Assembly (NCBI RefSeq): GCF_000269805.1
Contig: NZ_JH711483.1
Location: 79,531-143,530 of the forward strand
DNA length: 64,000 nt
From: Actinomyces massiliensis 4401292
GTDB taxonomy: Bacteria > Actinomycetota > Actinomycetes > Actinomycetales > Actinomycetaceae
Direction: 5' to 3'
Below the pieces are notes generated by a model. That model did not search any database. It had not been told where the DNA came from and saw only the letters and a program-made list of their open reading frames with translations. Position numbers and translations under genes: made by a program. Shown here piece after piece: positions 35,369 to 45,085 of the stretch (the stretch's first letter is position 1; each line of letters starts with the position of its first letter).

Positions 35369-35708
35369 TCAGTTCATGTCGGCAACCCCGGCAACCGCTG
35401 TCAACGAGACACGGCGAATCCGCGGATGAGGATGACGCAGCGGCAGCCCCGGAAACCGCTCTCAACAACCATTGGCGACCGGCGCACAGCGCGCCGTCAC
35501 CGGTATCATCTCGGAACCAGCTATTTGGGCCGGCCAATGTAGGTCGATTCAGGTCGCTGAGGCTGGTGTAACGCTGCCGAGCGGCTTCTCCCGTGGTGCC
35601 GACGAAGCCGCCGATGGCATTCCAGGGCATTCCGGACTGTCGGGCCGATCTGATGGCCTCGACGACACGGCGTTCGGCACTCGAGCGCTCCGCAATCGCA
35701 TGCCGCAT
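35369..35708 (-). pseudogene. Small HTH protein cut by the IS
   Basis: It starts MRHAIAERSSAERRVVEAIR, then SGMPWNAIGGFVGTTGEAARQRY, a helix-turn-helix like those of small actinobacterial antitoxin-type proteins. The frame then becomes low-complexity and runs into the IS right end (35368), where it would finish. The natural C-terminus is therefore lost. Its toxin or partner is not visible. Confidence 0.5.
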
Positions 35709-35767
35709 CAGCTGGTGTGATGCGCCGGGCACTGGGGTATTCCTGCCGGTCCTTATTCCTGCCGGTC

Positions 35768-36619
35768 CTATCGGGGTGTGCGAACGTCCCGCCACTCCTC
35801 GACGTCGCACTGGCCGTGCGTATTGCTCCCGACCGCGACCACGGTGCCGTCCTCTCGCAAGCCCAACGTATGGAGTGAACCCGCGGCAATTGCGATGATG
35901 TTGCGCCAGTCCTGTACCTCGCACTGACCGTGCGAGTCGGCCCCGACTGCGCGAACGGTTCCATCCGGCAGGAGAGCGACGGTGTGGCGGCTGCCCGCGG
36001 CTATGGCCGTCACCTTTGGCCACGGTGCCGTGTAGCACTCGCCGGCGCCGCTTCCCCCGGCGGTGAGCACGGCGCCATCGGCGCGCAGGCCCACTGTGTG
36101 CAGATACCCCGCCGAAACGGCGACAATCTCCCGCCAATCGCCGACATCGCACTGGCGGCGGCGATTGTTCCCCGTGGCCAGGACAGTGCCATCGACGCAG
36201 ACTGCCACCGAATGCCAGTCGCCGCAGGAAACGGCGGCGACTCTGCGCCAGCCGTGCACGTCGCACTGGCCCTCGGCGTTCCGGCCGGTTGCTATCACGG
36301 CGCCGTTGGCGAGAACTCCCAGCGTGCGCCGCCAGCCGGCGGCGATAGCGGTGATGCCGCTCCAAGCCTGCACCTCGCACTGGCCATCGCCGTTCCATCC
36401 GGTGGCGACGACCGTGCCGTCGGCCTTGAGCCCCACAGTGTGGGACTTTCCCGTATTGGCTGCCGTATGCACATTCCCGGCCGCGACCGCGCCGATCGTG
36501 CTCCAGGCGGAGACGTCCGGCTCGGCCTGACCCCGCGCGCCGGTGGCGAGGGCCTTCCCATCGCCCCTGCATGCTGCTGAGTGCCGTGGACCGGCGGCGA
36601 TGGCGGCCATGTTCCCCAT
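35768..36619 (-). CDS. RCC1-like repeat protein
   Basis: 283 residues made of about seven ~40-residue repeats of the form ITAIAAGWRRTLGVLANGAV then IATGRNAEGQCDVHGW, the blade pattern of RCC1-type seven-bladed propellers. No signal peptide is visible, so it is probably cytoplasmic unless exported otherwise. In bacteria such proteins are often secreted or bind partners; the role here is unknown. It lies between the cut helix-turn-helix gene and the truncated membrane-protein copy. Confidence 0.75.
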   Translation of the reverse strand: MGNMAAIAAGPRHSAACRGDGKALATGARGQAEPDVSAWSTIGAVAAGNVHTAANTGKSHTVGLKADGTVVATGWNGDGQCEVQAWSGITAIAAGWRRTLGVLANGAVIATGRNAEGQCDVHGWRRVAAVSCGDWHSVAVCVDGTVLATGNNRRRQCDVGDWREIVAVSAGYLHTVGLRADGAVLTAGGSGAGECYTAPWPKVTAIAAGSRHTVALLPDGTVRAVGADSHGQCEVQDWRNIIAIAAGSLHTLGLREDGTVVAVGSNTHGQCDVEEWRDVRTPR

Positions 36620-36710
36620 GTTCCTCTTACTTCTGTCTTGTCTTCTGTCTTCTGCGCGCTGGGTGCGAGCCTCATTCTCGTTCCGGGGCGTGCAGCCCGC
36701 ATGGTGAGTT

Positions 36711-37379
36711 TCACCGTCCCGTCTGAAGGTGAATGCGAGCAGGTAGGGAGAAGCCGCCGTTCATGTGGTGAACCGCGGTTGATGGAGTGGGACTGGGCTC
36801 CTCCGACGGAAGTGTGCATTCCCGGTCGGATCGACGTGCGATCAGAGGGGTGTCGTGGTTCTGCTCGCGGTCCAGCTGTGTGGGCGATGGCGTCGGTGGC
36901 TTCAGGGCCTGCAGTGCCGCCTCGAAGCCGACCGTCCATGAGGCCTGTGCGGCGGCGCCGAGGAGGAACGAGGCGATCGCGGTCGCTGCCGTCGCAAGCG
37001 TGTGCACTCGCGGCAGCAGCTCATGCGCGCGCACGAATGCGAGAACGCCGATCACCAGAACGACGGGGGCCAGGTTCGTCAGCGCGCCCGGCACCCAACT
37101 GAGGGGATTGTCCTCGGATATCACGTCTCCGATGATGACAACCAAGACGATGCTGATGCTCAGCGGGATTGCGAGGATTCCGCACCACAAGGCCAGATTC
37201 ATCAGAGACTGTTTCCTCGGGTGCTCCGGATGACGGGTGCCGGGGCTGGTACTGGGACTGCTGTGAGGCGGAGGCGCTGCCGGGGACGGCTCTCCTGCGC
37301 TTGTCGTAGTCTTGTCGGTGTCGTCGGCGCTGCTGGTATTGCGGTGTTCAGCGGAAGGCATTGAAGGCATGGAAGGCAT
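36711..37379 (-). pseudogene. Multi-pass membrane protein, truncated near-copy of paralog A
   Basis: From 37379 down to about 36916 it is almost identical to the 5' part of the gene at 30736-32316 (MNLALWCGILAIPLSISIVL, ending TVGFEAA). It then departs abruptly into unrelated sequence (LQALKPPTPSPTQLDREQ). The second membrane block is missing. The break corresponds to position 31853 in the full copy and marks the left edge of a segmental duplication. Confidence 0.8.
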
Positions 37380-37521
37380 GGAACTTCCCTTGTTGGGAAC
37401 TCATAACTGCAGATCCTGGGGATTCGAGCATAGTGAAGATATGTGCCGGTGCCCAGGGGCTTCCCGAGATTGTCCGACATTACATTTGCCTCCGAGGCGC
37501 TCGCGGCGCCCCGGGCCTTAG

Positions 37522-38431
37522 GAGGCTTATTCATAGGGTGTAGGTGAATATGAGTCCGAGGACTGCGGTGATGGTTTCCGGGAAGGTTTCCGGTGGTCTT
37601 CTGTAGCCGGTGTGCAGGACTCTCCAGGTCTTGATGTTGGCGATGACTCGTTCGATCTTGTAGCGGATCTGGTTGACGGCCCGGTTGTAGGCCTTGTCGT
37701 CTGGGTGGTGGGGAAGTTTTGCGGGTTTTCTTTTCGGGGTGATCATGCCCAGTCCGATGTACCCCTTGTCGCCAATGTGCCTGGGTGGTGACGCCCCTTC
37801 CGGGAGGTCGGTGGCGGGGACGTCGAGCAGGCCGCTGCGGCGCAGGGCCTGGGTGTCGTGCGTGCATCCGTCCTGGGGGTCGGAGATCCAGGCCAGGGTT
37901 CCTGACAGGGTGCAGGCCACCTGGACGTTCAGCCCCGTGGTCTTGTGCTTACCGGAGTACAGCTCGGGGTGGTCCTTCCAGGACCAGCGCTGAAGCAGGG
38001 TGCCGTCGATGATCAGCTGGGCCGTGGGGTCCAGGTCCTCCACCGTTGGAACACTGCCGTTCAGGCATGCGGCGATCAGGGGCGTGTAGGTGCTGATGAC
38101 GCGGGAGACGGTGGCCTGCCAGACGCCGTAGAGCTCGGCGAGCAGCTCCTGGGGCAGGTTGTGCCGCAGGTAGGTCAGGGTCAGGCGCACGCACAGGAAC
38201 AGCCCCAGCACCCTCGCCCCGAACACAGGCAGGGGACCGGAGGCGTGAATGGTCTCGCACAGGCCCATAACCTCACACCGAGGGATTCTCGTGATACTAT
38301 TCGTCATGGCGGTTTGCTTCTTGGTTGGATTGGCTTAAGCACCAAAGATTCTCTCAAGAGCAAGCCGCCACCCTGCTTAGCGACACGCTATTACCAACAA
38401 AACACCCTAAACACCCCTATGAATAAGCCTC
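37522..38431 (-). mobile_element. IS5-type insertion sequence, copy 2 (910 bp)
   Basis: Same ends as copy 1 (GAGGCTTATTC and complement). It is flanked by a TAG direct repeat (37519-37521 and 38432-38434). The empty site is preserved in the other duplicate at about 32455-32460 (CCTTAGGTCTTC), which proves the 3-bp target duplication and shows that the insertion came after the segmental duplication. Confidence 0.92.
37531..38307 (-). CDS. IS5-type DDE transposase
   Basis: 258 residues, with the same helix-turn-helix and DDE residues as the copy at 34465-35244 (IIDGTLLQ, HIGDKGYIG, YKIERVIANIK). It is complete. The few differences (R for C in LLQRW, H for L in KLPHHP) are outside the catalytic acids, so both copies may be active. 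Confidence 0.9.
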   Translation of the reverse strand: MTNSITRIPRCEVMGLCETIHASGPLPVFGARVLGLFLCVRLTLTYLRHNLPQELLAELYGVWQATVSRVISTYTPLIAACLNGSVPTVEDLDPTAQLIIDGTLLQRWSWKDHPELYSGKHKTTGLNVQVACTLSGTLAWISDPQDGCTHDTQALRRSGLLDVPATDLPEGASPPRHIGDKGYIGLGMITPKRKPAKLPHHPDDKAYNRAVNQIRYKIERVIANIKTWRVLHTGYRRPPETFPETITAVLGLIFTYTL

Positions 38432-38567
38432 TAGGTCTTCTTGGCCCTCTTCATGCATGTCCATGGGGAGCGCTGTCCTTGACCCCTCGTTTTTTCGGTA
38501 GGTAGCATCGCCATGTTTTATGGGGCTACCTCTATCGCAATGGCGTGCGAGGGGTGAGGCGGTAAAA

Positions 38568-40025
38568 ATGACTGAGAGTCGCGATGGAGTGTGGCGTCCG
38601 GTAATTTTTTGGGTGGCTATTATATGTGTTGTCTGCTTTATTCCGGTGATCGGGGCTTACTTTTTCTTCACCTCCTTCACGCCCAGGCCGAGCCCTTTCG
38701 CCAATGAGCCGAGCCTCCTGTTCGACATCAACGCCTCGGATTATGGGGAGGGGATGCAGGTCATTTCCCTATCTGACCAAGACGGGAGGAGAATGCTTCG
38801 TAATCCCCGGTCATCGGTGATCTACGTCGGTTTAAGCGACGGGGCGTCATCCGTGATCGTCGCCCTGGATGCTGCGACGGCCGAGGTGCGGTGGGACGCG
38901 CGGTTGACCGACTCCCGACCGCGTTGTGTGCCGTACGGTCCGGAGCTCCGGTGCTCGACGGGTGGAGAGCTCGTGGGCATCTCGGAGAGCGATGGGACTA
39001 CGACCGTGCTGACGGCGCTTCCGTCCGATGACTACCGGGTGAGCAAGAATCAGGAGGAGCGCATCACGTATCTCCTGCCACCGGTGGACGGCCGGTCCCA
39101 GGACTACCAGGTGATGTGGATCGATGAGAGGGATCGCGTCGTGATCCTGCCGTGGTCGCCGCCCCCGACTCCGTGCGCCGAGGCCTCCGGGACGAGCTTC
39201 AAGGATGTGGACCCCCACACCGGTGTGGGCGACCACGATCTGCTGGCCGCGGTGGTTGTTGACGGGTGGATGGTCCTGTCGGCGGTGGACACCGGGGAGA
39301 TCGTCGACCAGCGCTTCGGCGATCTTCGGGAGAGGACTGGCGAGAGCGGCCCGCTGCTGTCGGGCGACGAGGCGTGCGGGTCGGAGTGGAGTCAGGTGGA
39401 CGTGTCCTACCCTCCTCCTCATCGAACAGTCTTCAGCGTGGTCCCGCTTCCGGCGGAGAAGGTGCCGACGTCTCCGCCCGCGGACGAAGCGAGGCCGGTC
39501 CTCTGGAGAAATGGGGGGCGCACTCGATGGTGCGTCACTCCGGACGGCGAGTTCGGGGAATGGCGTGAGGGGTCGATGTGGACCTATGACGTCGTCGATC
39601 TGCGCGGTTCTCGTGTGGAGAACGCCTTCACGGACGGAATCGAAGTGGGCGAGGGCGCCGTGGCGGGGACGACGATGGGAGGGCTCTCGGAGAAGAGTGA
39701 TGAATACTGGGTCATGGTCTCCGGGGGCGGCATGGTCTCCGTTCGGAAGAATGGTGAGGGCGAGGATCGTCATAAGATCGTGTGGAGTGCGGATATTGGG
39801 GACGACGAGTGGGAGGCGAGAGGCGGTGCCGTCATGACCCGCGACTCCGATGGGCGGGTGACCGCTAGGAGCATTGATAGCGGAAGAAGGCTGTGGGACC
39901 TGGATACTCCGGGAGAGATGCACTGGGAGGAGAACTCGGGGGAGCCCCGAGGATCAGTCGATAGCAATCCCGTCCTCATCCTGACCGCGGATTCCCGCAT
40001 TCTCATGTACGGGCACCGGGGCTGA
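38568..40025 (+). CDS. Membrane-anchored beta-propeller-like protein, paralog 2
   Basis: 485 residues from the ATG at 38568 (MTESRDGVWRPVIFWVAIIC). The N-terminal anchor and first ~105 residues are nearly identical to paralog 1. From about DAATAEVRWDARLTDSRPRC onward the proteins share architecture but only moderate identity (LRCSTGGELVGISE, ITYLLPPVDGRSQDYQV, then RSIDSGRRLWDLDTPGEM). The 5' region was therefore recently copied or converted while the extracytoplasmic domain diverged. Function is unknown. Confidence 0.7.
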   Translation: MTESRDGVWRPVIFWVAIICVVCFIPVIGAYFFFTSFTPRPSPFANEPSLLFDINASDYGEGMQVISLSDQDGRRMLRNPRSSVIYVGLSDGASSVIVALDAATAEVRWDARLTDSRPRCVPYGPELRCSTGGELVGISESDGTTTVLTALPSDDYRVSKNQEERITYLLPPVDGRSQDYQVMWIDERDRVVILPWSPPPTPCAEASGTSFKDVDPHTGVGDHDLLAAVVVDGWMVLSAVDTGEIVDQRFGDLRERTGESGPLLSGDEACGSEWSQVDVSYPPPHRTVFSVVPLPAEKVPTSPPADEARPVLWRNGGRTRWCVTPDGEFGEWREGSMWTYDVVDLRGSRVENAFTDGIEVGEGAVAGTTMGGLSEKSDEYWVMVSGGGMVSVRKNGEGEDRHKIVWSADIGDDEWEARGGAVMTRDSDGRVTARSIDSGRRLWDLDTPGEMHWEENSGEPRGSVDSNPVLILTADSRILMYGHRG

Positions 40026-40095
40026 CGGGTCCGACGGGGACTGGCGCGGAGGGGATCGGGAGCGGATCGGCGGAGCCTCGCGGGGCGCCATCGGC

Positions 40096-40851
40096 TCAGG
40101 ACCGGGCCAACGGCCCCTCCGCCCAGGCGATCTCATCATCCGCCAGCCCGGGCAGGGCCTGACCGGAGACGATGAAGCGGGCGCGCTCCCACGGTCGATC
40201 GGCGGCGAAGAACGGGCGCTCGCTGCGCGCCCACCAGTGCCAGAACTCCACGGACTCCTGCTCGTCGCCGTTCGTGCCCTCGTCGATGTCCCGCGCGATG
40301 CCGCGCCGCTCGGCGACCTCGTCGTCGGTCTGCATCCAGATGTGGATATCGACGAGGTCGGCCACCGCGCGCATCCCCGAGCCCGTGCCCTCCACGATCA
40401 CGAGCGGTGCGCCCGCGGTGATGGTGATGGAACCCTCGCGTCCGTGGCGCTGCCATGCCGGGGGCCTGAGATCGAGGGATCCGTTCCGGCGCAGCTCGGT
40501 GAGTGCGGCGACGAGCAGGTGATCCCACTGGAACAGGGGCTCGTTCCAGTCGAGGTCGTCGATGTGCAGCACCTGCGCGTCGGGGACGACGGAGGTCAGT
40601 CGTGAGGTGACGGTGGTCTTGCCGGAGCCGCTGCGCCCGTCCACCGCGATGATTCCCGGACGACCGGCGGGTTGGATCACTCGGTTGAGGACGGCCAGGA
40701 CATGGTCGGCGAATGCGCGCTCATCGCTGGCGTACCAGTCGGGGACCGGCGGCTCCTCCGGCTGGAGGGCCGCCCGATCCTGAACCGGCAGAGCGCGCCG
40801 TGTGATGGCCGGGACGCCCGAGCGGGGCTGCGTCGCGTCGTTGGAGCACAT
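40096..40851 (-). CDS. Uridine-kinase-like P-loop NTPase
   Basis: 251 residues. The P-loop is IIAVDGRSGSGKTTVTSRL (about residues 66-84). HIDDLDWNEPLFQWD and LVIVEGTGSGMRAVADLVD carry the Walker-B-like and substrate residues, and MQTDDEVAERRGIARD is the lid arginine region of the nucleoside/nucleotide kinase fold. It is longer than a standalone uridine kinase at the N-terminus and lacks some Udk-specific motifs, so the substrate is open. Cytoplasmic and monocistronic. Confidence 0.75.
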   Translation of the reverse strand: MCSNDATQPRSGVPAITRRALPVQDRAALQPEEPPVPDWYASDERAFADHVLAVLNRVIQPAGRPGIIAVDGRSGSGKTTVTSRLTSVVPDAQVLHIDDLDWNEPLFQWDHLLVAALTELRRNGSLDLRPPAWQRHGREGSITITAGAPLVIVEGTGSGMRAVADLVDIHIWMQTDDEVAERRGIARDIDEGTNGDEQESVEFWHWWARSERPFFAADRPWERARFIVSGQALPGLADDEIAWAEGPLARS

Positions 40852-40901
40852 GGGTCGATGCTACTAACTCAACCGCGGATGCGGGTCGGTCCGGCGGGCG
40901 C

Positions 40902-42335
40902 TCACGCCGCCGGTCGGGGCCTCTCGGGGGAGAGGAGCCCGGGCGACATGGAGATGATGACGAGACCGAGGACCGGGGGGACGGAGATGGCGTCCCGGAA
41001 CATCGTCGCGGCCAGGACCATGCAGATCAGCCCCAGGCCGATGCCTCCGACGATCCGTGACGCCAGGTTGAGGGAGAACCAGGCGAGTACCACCCAGATG
41101 AGAGCCGCCCCGCAGCACGACGCCACCGCCGCATGGGCCGGGAACGTCGAGACGGCACCCGTGCCCGATGCCTCCAGACGGTACAGAACCGCGAGTCCGA
41201 TAGCGGAGGCGCTCCCCAGCGCGACCGGTCCCCAGACGTGCACCGCGGGGCGGGAGAAGCGCCCGGACACCCACAGGCCGAGCGCCATCAGCAGGGGGAT
41301 GAAGGCGATGAGGCCGACCGGAACTCCGAGCGTCAGGAGCACCTCCCGTGGGGCGACGGCGGAAATCCCAATGATCCTCATGATGACGCACGCGGCCGCC
41401 ACTGCTCCGAGCGCCGTGGCGCAGGCGCCGAGGAGCCGTATCGACCGGACTCTCCATCGGGGCAGGTCCATCTGCGGCAGGTCCCTCATGATCCTCCTGG
41501 TCGTCACGGCCCGCGGCGCTGCCGCGACCCGCGGTGCTGCGGCCCACGGCGCTGCCGCGGCCGGTGGCCGTGCCGGCTTCTTATCAGCGGTCGAGACGAC
41601 CAGGAGCACCACCGGAGCGGCCATGGCGTACATCCAGAGGAATGAGAAGGCGATCCAGACTGCCGGTGCCAGCAGCGCGCCCACTGCGATCCCGGCGACG
41701 GCGCGCAGTCCCGGGTCCAGCCGCCTGCTGACGGTCAGACCGCTGACGGCGATCGCCACGGCGGCGGCGAGCACGACCCAGGAGGCACGATTGAGTGTCA
41801 TGTCGAGGTGACCGAGCAGCGGCTCGGGGGCGCCGAGGTTCTTGGCGTCGTAGCTGAACGTCATGGCGATATTCGCGACGGCCCCGATGACGCCGGATAT
41901 GACGGAGGTGATTGCGGCGGCAAGAGCGTGCCGTGGGGCCAGCCAGCCGCGCTCGCGGGCGAGGCTGAGAAGCCCGATGGCCAGGAAGGCGGCGCTGAGG
42001 GAGGCGGATGCGCCTGTCACCCAGCGGAGGAGGTGATCATCGGCGTCGGCTTGCACGAGTGACGTGCCGGCCAGGAAGACGGCGAGGGACACGGGGGTCA
42101 GGGCGAGCAGGAGAAGCGAGGTGATGCTGCATCCCATTGCCGTCTTCCTGCCGAGCCTCATCCCCATGCGATAGGCGGGGGAGGCGCTCGTCGCGTCCCC
42201 GTTGCTGCTGCTATCGGTGGCGGGGCTGCCGGCGCTGTCGTCGCTGGGGCCGGGGCGAGGATACTGAGGAGACATGAAGTAGCTCATTCCGGGCTCACTG
42301 TGCTGGAAGTACGCGATGATGGTCCTGGAGTTCAA
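40902..42335 (-). CDS. Lineage-specific multi-pass membrane protein, paralog B
   Basis: 477 residues (several possible starts; MRLGRKTAMGCSITSLLLLA follows a hydrophilic leader). About 12 hydrophobic segments lie in two blocks separated by an Ala/Pro-rich linker. It shares SIRLLGACATALGAVAAAC and VHVWGPVALG with paralogs at 30736 and 42390. No recognised domain. It is followed by paralog C on the same strand (genes 54 bp apart), so the pair is probably an operon. Confidence 0.7.
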   Translation of the reverse strand: MNSRTIIAYFQHSEPGMSYFMSPQYPRPGPSDDSAGSPATDSSSNGDATSASPAYRMGMRLGRKTAMGCSITSLLLLALTPVSLAVFLAGTSLVQADADDHLLRWVTGASASLSAAFLAIGLLSLARERGWLAPRHALAAAITSVISGVIGAVANIAMTFSYDAKNLGAPEPLLGHLDMTLNRASWVVLAAAVAIAVSGLTVSRRLDPGLRAVAGIAVGALLAPAVWIAFSFLWMYAMAAPVVLLVVSTADKKPARPPAAAAPWAAAPRVAAAPRAVTTRRIMRDLPQMDLPRWRVRSIRLLGACATALGAVAAACVIMRIIGISAVAPREVLLTLGVPVGLIAFIPLLMALGLWVSGRFSRPAVHVWGPVALGSASAIGLAVLYRLEASGTGAVSTFPAHAAVASCCGAALIWVVLAWFSLNLASRIVGGIGLGLICMVLAATMFRDAISVPPVLGLVIISMSPGLLSPERPRPAA

Positions 42336-42389
42336 GCGTAACGAGGATTCCCGCCTGTGCCGAGGGCGGGACGCGGAGCCCGGTGCAGG

Positions 42390-43604
42390 TCATGCCCTCT
42401 GCGCGGATGTCGTGCGGGGGCGCTGGCACGCGAGGATGAGCCCGCCGACGAGGGGGATGGCGGGCGCGGCATGGGTTGTCAGGGAGGGAATTCCCAGTGC
42501 CAGCAGCTGCGTGTAGAGCAGTCCCGCGGCGACTGCCAGAATGGCGCGTCGCACTGCGGACATGCGCGCTCTGCGGATGATGGTCCAGCCGATCGCGGTG
42601 CCGCCGCAAGCGGCCGAGACGACCATGGCCAGGGCGATCCAGTCGAGATCGGGTGAGTCCAGGAGTTCCGCGATCGCCATCGCCACCACCGACAGACTCG
42701 CCAGCGCGATCGGACCCCAGGTGTGGATCGGGGCATACGGCGAATGGTCCGAGAACCGCAGACCGATCGCGGCGAGCAGGGGGAGGATGGCGAATAGTCC
42801 GACCTGGACGCCTGCGACCATGAGATCGGGCGCCATCGACGACGGAAGCACCGCGCGCACGGCCGCGCAGCCGATTCCCACCAGCCCCACCAGTCCGAGA
42901 AGGGCGGCGCAGGCGCCGAGCGGCCGCACCCATCGGGTTCTCGTGAGAGTCCTCGCGGGAGACGGGGCGGCGGTCGCCCGTGACTGAACCGGCGTCTGCG
43001 GCGGATCGGTCGATTCGGATGGTTCGGTCACGGGCTGGACTCCCCGCCCGCGGGAAAATGCGAGGACCATGAGCACGATGGAGGCTCCGGCGATCGTGAA
43101 CAAGGACATCGTCAGGGCCAGTCCGCCCACGGGCGCTAGGAACGCGCCCGTCCCGATTCCGATGATCATGCGCGGCCTCGGGCGCAGCCGTTCCGCGATG
43201 ACGCCGTCGAGAACGATCGCGATCGCCGCGGCTCCCAGTCCCCAGGCCGCAAGGCCCAGCGGTACGTAGAGACGCCCGGAGACCGGGATGGGATCGCCGA
43301 CGTCGGCGGCGGTGAACGCCGCCGTCCACGAGACCTGCGCAATGGCACCGAGAATCAGCGATAGCGTTGAGATGGCGGCGGCCCATGACGTATGGCTCGG
43401 TGGCAGCAGGTCGCGCTGGCATGCCAGTCCGAGGGCGCCGATCACCAGGGGCAGCGGTGCGAGGGCCATCGACGCGGTCGGTGCCCACATGGGGAGGCCG
43501 TTATCGAAGACCTCCAGGGGGATGACGATCAAGGCGATGCTCATCGCGCTCAGGAGAAGCGCGGTGATCCCGCACCACAGGACTTGCTTCGTGCTGAGCC
43601 GCAT
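42390..43604 (-). CDS. Lineage-specific multi-pass membrane protein, paralog C
   Basis: 404 residues with two hydrophobic blocks separated by a charged, proline-containing linker. The N-terminus (MRLSTKQVLWCGITALLLSA) resembles LALWCGILAIPLS of paralog A, and WVRPLGACAALLGLVGLVG and YAPIHTWGPIALA are shared with the other paralogs. It is first in an apparent operon with paralog B. Function is unknown. Clustering with the propeller-like genes suggests a common envelope system. Confidence 0.7.
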   Translation of the reverse strand: MRLSTKQVLWCGITALLLSAMSIALIVIPLEVFDNGLPMWAPTASMALAPLPLVIGALGLACQRDLLPPSHTSWAAAISTLSLILGAIAQVSWTAAFTAADVGDPIPVSGRLYVPLGLAAWGLGAAAIAIVLDGVIAERLRPRPRMIIGIGTGAFLAPVGGLALTMSLFTIAGASIVLMVLAFSRGRGVQPVTEPSESTDPPQTPVQSRATAAPSPARTLTRTRWVRPLGACAALLGLVGLVGIGCAAVRAVLPSSMAPDLMVAGVQVGLFAILPLLAAIGLRFSDHSPYAPIHTWGPIALASLSVVAMAIAELLDSPDLDWIALAMVVSAACGGTAIGWTIIRRARMSAVRRAILAVAAGLLYTQLLALGIPSLTTHAAPAIPLVGGLILACQRPRTTSAQRA

Positions 43605-43761
43605 CGTCTCATCCTCCGTCGACGGGGGCGCTGATACCGGAAACCGTAGCAGTGGGGCGGGCAGTCGTGCAGGGGCGCCGGTGCTTTCGCGTCGGCCCGC
43701 CGGCCGAGGACGGGCGGGCCGGTCGAGCCGCTAGGCTTCAACGGTGAGAGAGAGCGGGCCA

Positions 43762-45030
43762 ATGGGTACGACCGACTCGTCCTCGCCGATCGTCGGCAGC
43801 AGACCACTGTTCATCACCACTGGGAGCCGCGGTGACGTTCAGCCGTTCCTGGCGCTGGCCCGCGCCCTCGCCGAGTCCGGGGCCGGCCCCGTCGTCGCCG
43901 CGCCGAGGCGCTTCGGCGACCTGGCCACGCGCTTCGGCGTCGAGTTCGTCGGCCTGGACGACAGCATCCTCGATCTCCAGGACGACCTCGTGGGGGCGGG
44001 GCCGGTCCGGGCCGCGCTCTCGCTGGGTCGCATACGGCCGCTGATGCGGCGGTGGCTGGACGATCTCGCTGAGCTCGCGAACAAGGAGGCCGGTCGGGCC
44101 GACGTCGTCGTCTTCACCCAGAAGGCCCTGGGCGGAGCGAGCATCGCGGAGAGACTCGGAACCCCCGGGCTGCCCGCTCAACTCATCCCCACCGGGCCGC
44201 CGACGAGCGACTTCCAGGTTCCGTTCGCCCCGGCCGGGACGCCGCGGTCCCTGCGCCGCGCCTCCTGGTCGCTGGTCGGGGCGTCCGAGGCGCCATGGCG
44301 AAGGATGGTGGCTCAGTGGCGGTCGACGCGTCTCGGTCTCACGACGCGCCCGATCCCCTTCTCCAGGATCATCGCCTCGCGGGGGATTCTCAGCGCCTGG
44401 AGCCCCCGTCTGCTGGCGGCGCCGCCCGAGTGGCGCCCCTCCCAGGGCCCCCTCGGGTTCTGGCGGTCGCGTGCGACCGGGACTCTTCCGGCGGACGTCG
44501 AGCGCTTCCTGGCCGCCGGGCCGCCACCCGTGGTCGTCGGCTTCGGAAGCATGATGCACGGCGACCCGGCGCGGCTCGCCCGAGAGGTGGTGGACGGCCT
44601 GCGCCGTGCGGGGCGCAGGGGGATCCTCCTGGCCGGATGGGCGGGGTTGAACGCGTCGGGGGGTGATGACGTCCTCGCCATCGAGGAGGCTCCTTTGGAT
44701 GGGCTCCTGCCGAGGGCCGCGGCCGTCGTTCACCACGGCGGAGTGGGAACCGTGGGCGCCGCGCTCCATGCGGGGACTCCGCAGATCATCCGCCCCTTCT
44801 TCGGCGATCAGCCCTTCTGGGCCGGCCGTCTCCGCGAGCTGGGGGTGGCGCCGCGTCCGCTCAAGCGCGTGACCGGGGAGGCCCTTGCTGAGCGCCTGCG
44901 CGTCATCGACGACCTGGCCGACGCCGCTGGAGCGCTGGGAGAGGCGATGGCGGACGAGGATGGCTGCACCGCCGCCATCGATCGCATCAACCGGGTGCTG
45001 GGCCGAGGGGGAGCGGCGGGATTCGGGTGA
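43762..45030 (+). CDS. UDP-glycosyltransferase (GT1/MGT-like)
   Basis: About 422 residues from the ATG at 43762; a GTG at 43744 has a worse ribosome site. The N-terminal acceptor domain starts LFITTGSRGDVQPFLALARAL. The C-terminal donor domain has VVVGFGSMMHGDPARLAREV and the nucleotide-sugar motif AAAVVHHGGVGTVGAALHAG, PFFGDQPFWAGRL, characteristic of sterol/macrolide-type GT1 enzymes. It would transfer a sugar to a lipid or small molecule. It lies just upstream of the interrupted oxidoreductase. Confidence 0.88.
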   Translation: MGTTDSSSPIVGSRPLFITTGSRGDVQPFLALARALAESGAGPVVAAPRRFGDLATRFGVEFVGLDDSILDLQDDLVGAGPVRAALSLGRIRPLMRRWLDDLAELANKEAGRADVVVFTQKALGGASIAERLGTPGLPAQLIPTGPPTSDFQVPFAPAGTPRSLRRASWSLVGASEAPWRRMVAQWRSTRLGLTTRPIPFSRIIASRGILSAWSPRLLAAPPEWRPSQGPLGFWRSRATGTLPADVERFLAAGPPPVVVGFGSMMHGDPARLAREVVDGLRRAGRRGILLAGWAGLNASGGDDVLAIEEAPLDGLLPRAAAVVHHGGVGTVGAALHAGTPQIIRPFFGDQPFWAGRLRELGVAPRPLKRVTGEALAERLRVIDDLADAAGALGEAMADEDGCTAAIDRINRVLGRGGAAGFG

Positions 45031-45085
45031 CGCTCATCGTGTGGAGGTCCGGAACGAGCCCGTGAGTCGGATAGTTGACGACTGC

